From contig NZ_JAKLJH010000006.1 of NCBI RefSeq assembly GCF_023151265.1, positions 1 to 32,880 of the forward strand: a stretch of DNA of 32,880 nucleotides, in the 5' to 3' direction. Below are positions 31,374 through 32,880 of the stretch, in pieces. The DNA is from Flavobacterium sp. GTDB taxonomy: Bacteria; Bacteroidota; Bacteroidia; Flavobacteriales; Flavobacteriaceae. Below the pieces are notes generated by a model. It saw only the letters and a list, made by a program, of their open reading frames with translations. It had not been told where the DNA came from and did not search any database. Positions within the stretch are counted from its first letter, which is position 1. Each line of letters begins with the position of its first letter. The position numbers and the translations under genes were made by a program.

Positions 31374-32880
31374 ATGAAATATTTCCACGAAAAAATCGAA
31401 GCCAAATGGCAACAATATTGGGCAGAAAATCAAACTTTTGCTGCATCTAACCATTCAGAAAAACCAAAATACTATGTATTAGACATGTTTCCTTATCCTT
31501 CTGGAGCGGGCTTGCACGTTGGGCATCCGCTGGGTTACATTGCTTCTGATATTGTAGCAAGATATAAAAGACATCAAGGTTTTAATGTGTTGCATCCGCA
31601 AGGGTACGATTCATTTGGTTTACCAGCTGAACAATATGCGATTCAAACCGGACAACATCCAGCCGATACCACTCGTATGAATATCGAAGGTGGTGTGGAT
31701 AAATCAGGAAATACGATTCAAGGTTACAGAAATCAGTTGGATAGAATTGGTTTTTCTTTCGATTGGAGTCGTGAAGTTCGTACTTCAAATCCAGATTATT
31801 ACAAACACACGCAGTGGATTTTCATTCAATTATTTGAATCTTGGTACAACAAAAATTCGGATAAAGCAGAAAGCATTTGCACCTTAATTCAAGAATTCGA
31901 GAAAAACGGAAATGCGAATGTAAATGCGGTTTGTGATGATAATATTGCACCATTTTCAGCTGAAGATTGGAAATCATTTTCATCAGAAGAACAACAAAAA
32001 GTATTATTACAATATAGATTAACCTATTTAGCTGAAACCGAAGTAAACTGGTGTGCAGCTTTAGGAACCGTTTTAGCGAATGACGAAATTGTAAACGGCG
32101 TTTCAGAACGTGGTGGACATCCAGTTGTTCGTAAGAAAATGACACAATGGAGCATGCGAATTTCAGCTTACGCGGAACGTTTGTTACAAGGTTTAAACGA
32201 AATCGATTGGAGTGAATCCATCAAAGAATCTCAAAGAAACTGGATAGGAAAATCAGTTGGAGCAACAGTTAAGTTTCAAGTTTCAGGTTCCAAGTTTCAA
32301 GTTGAGGTTTTCACAACAAGACCTGATACGATTTTCGGTGTTACGTTTATGACTTTAGCTCCAGAACACGAATTGGTTGCTCAAATCACTACTCCAGAAC
32401 AAAAAGCTGCAGTTGAGGCGTATGTTGAAGCAACAGCAAAACGTTCGGAAAGAGAAAGAATGGCAGATGTTAAAACCATTTCTGGAGTTTTCACAGGTGC
32501 GTATGCGGAACATCCTTTTACGAAAGAACCAATTCCTGTTTGGATTGGCGATTACGTATTGGCAGGTTACGGAACAGGTGCGGTGATGGCGGTTCCATGT
32601 GGTGATGAGCGTGATTATGCTTTCGCAAATTTCTTCAAAGGAACTCATGGAATGCCAGAAATTAAAAATATTTTCAACCAAGATATTTCAGAAGCCGCTT
32701 ACGGTGAAAAAGGCGGTTTTGAATTAGTAAATTCTGATTTCTTAAACGGATTAGATTACAAATCAGGAACTAAAAAAATCATCGAAGAATTAGAAAAAAT
32801 TGGAGCAGGAAACGCCAAAGTAAATTACCGTTTACGCGATGCTGTTTTCTCTCGACAAAGATATTGGGGTGAACCTTTTC
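31374..32880 (+). CDS. leuS: Leucyl-tRNA synthetase (3' end outside window)
   Basis: 502 residues visible from ATG 31374 ([20 protein letters not shown]); the frame is open at the window end. It is a class Ia synthetase charging tRNA-Leu. The HIGH-type motif [16 protein letters not shown] is near 39-54, and [17 protein letters not shown] follows. The CP1 editing region is recognisable from [13 protein letters not shown] and [19 protein letters not shown], with the Asp and Thr-rich pocket conserved; KMSKS lies beyond the window. Oddity: at residues 300-310 the sequence [11 protein letters not shown] is encoded by a copy of the dispersed repeat otherwise found in spacers. The frame is kept and flanking motifs are normal, so the gene looks functional. 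Confidence 0.95.
   Translation, partial: MKYFHEKIEAKWQQYWAENQTFAASNHSEKPKYYVLDMFPYPSGAGLHVGHPLGYIASDIVARYKRHQGFNVLHPQGYDSFGLPAEQYAIQTGQHPADTTRMNIEGGVDKSGNTIQGYRNQLDRIGFSFDWSREVRTSNPDYYKHTQWIFIQLFESWYNKNSDKAESICTLIQEFEKNGNANVNAVCDDNIAPFSAEDWKSFSSEEQQKVLLQYRLTYLAETEVNWCAALGTVLANDEIVNGVSERGGHPVVRKKMTQWSMRISAYAERLLQGLNEIDWSESIKESQRNWIGKSVGATVKFQVSGSKFQVEVFTTRPDTIFGVTFMTLAPEHELVAQITTPEQKAAVEAYVEATAKRSERERMADVKTISGVFTGAYAEHPFTKEPIPVWIGDYVLAGYGTGAVMAVPCGDERDYAFANFFKGTHGMPEIKNIFNQDISEAAYGEKGGFELVNSDFLNGLDYKSGTKKIIEELEKIGAGNAKVNYRLRDAVFSRQRYWGEPF
32271..32304 (+). repeat. GTTTCAAG-type dispersed repeat inside leuS
   Basis: AAGTTTCAAGTTTCAGGTTC followed by CAAGTTTCAAGTTG matches the left half of the repeats at 16088 and 23251. 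It is read in frame as [11 protein letters not shown] plus the next codon. Confidence 0.7.

Noticed and set aside
31822..32681. Open frames of about 107 aa on the minus strand opposite leuS
   Set aside because: They are antisense shadows of leuS, with Cys/His/Arg/Phe-rich translations typical of complement frames.

Overview
The window reads as chromosomal DNA of a flavobacterium (Bacteroidota, most likely Flavobacterium or a close relative). The evidence is strongly AT-rich DNA, a type IX secretion (T9SS) C-terminal sorting tail, DUF5686 and DUF3098 proteins, a TPR-membrane-AraC regulator, the ftsX-DUF3098-uppP-truB gene order, and repeated -7 promoter boxes of the Bacteroidota form TAnnTTTG. 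Most of it is housekeeping sequence. There is no prophage, insertion sequence, CRISPR array or integrase, and no gene-free stretch reaches 300 bp.

Layout. 1-5.3 kb: the end of a membrane-anchored AraC-type regulator, then a large secreted fibronectin-type-III (FnIII) repeat protein with a T9SS tail and a secreted protein of unknown function, closed by a clear terminator. 5.4-10.1 kb: a TetA-like MFS exporter, a convergent retropepsin-like protease, tatD, an acyltransferase and an overlapping type I asparaginase. 10.17 kb: tRNA-Ser(GGA). 10.3-12.7 kb: a proton-channel operon exbB / 4-TM protein / exbD / exbD with a terminator, followed by a PorT-like barrel and an orphan membrane protein. 14-17.6 kb, minus strand: asnS, rpoN and a PAP2-like membrane protein. 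17.6-24.9 kb, minus strand: an RND/MMPL exporter, a DUF5686 outer-membrane protein, pyrH then frr, and a patatin-like lipase diverging from a thioredoxin-fold gene. 25.7-29.5 kb, minus strand: ftsX, DUF3098, uppP, truB, then a ParE toxin-antitoxin pair (antitoxin only 54 aa) and a YiiX-like hydrolase. 29.6-32.9 kb, plus strand: a WG-repeat protein and the 5' part of leuS.

How the genes relate. The exb operon should convert proton-motive force into outer-membrane work. asnS, leuS, frr, truB and tRNA-Ser serve translation. pyrH supplies UDP precursors, and uppP recycles the lipid carrier for wall synthesis next to the division gene ftsX.

The most unusual signal is a set of short word-like dispersed repeats. 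One family (GTTTCAAG/GTTTCAGG words) fills nearly the whole asnS-rpoN and pyrH-frr spacers in the same architecture, ending just before the next start codon. It also appears in frame inside leuS, where it encodes a doubled KFQV in the expected editing-domain region. Three other families sit at 25.6, 28.6 and 31.3 kb. Second in interest are a perfect palindrome over the -33 element of the adhesin promoter beside the regulator gene, and the toxin-antitoxin-hydrolase cluster. I did not find a clearly new multi-gene defence or metabolic system.
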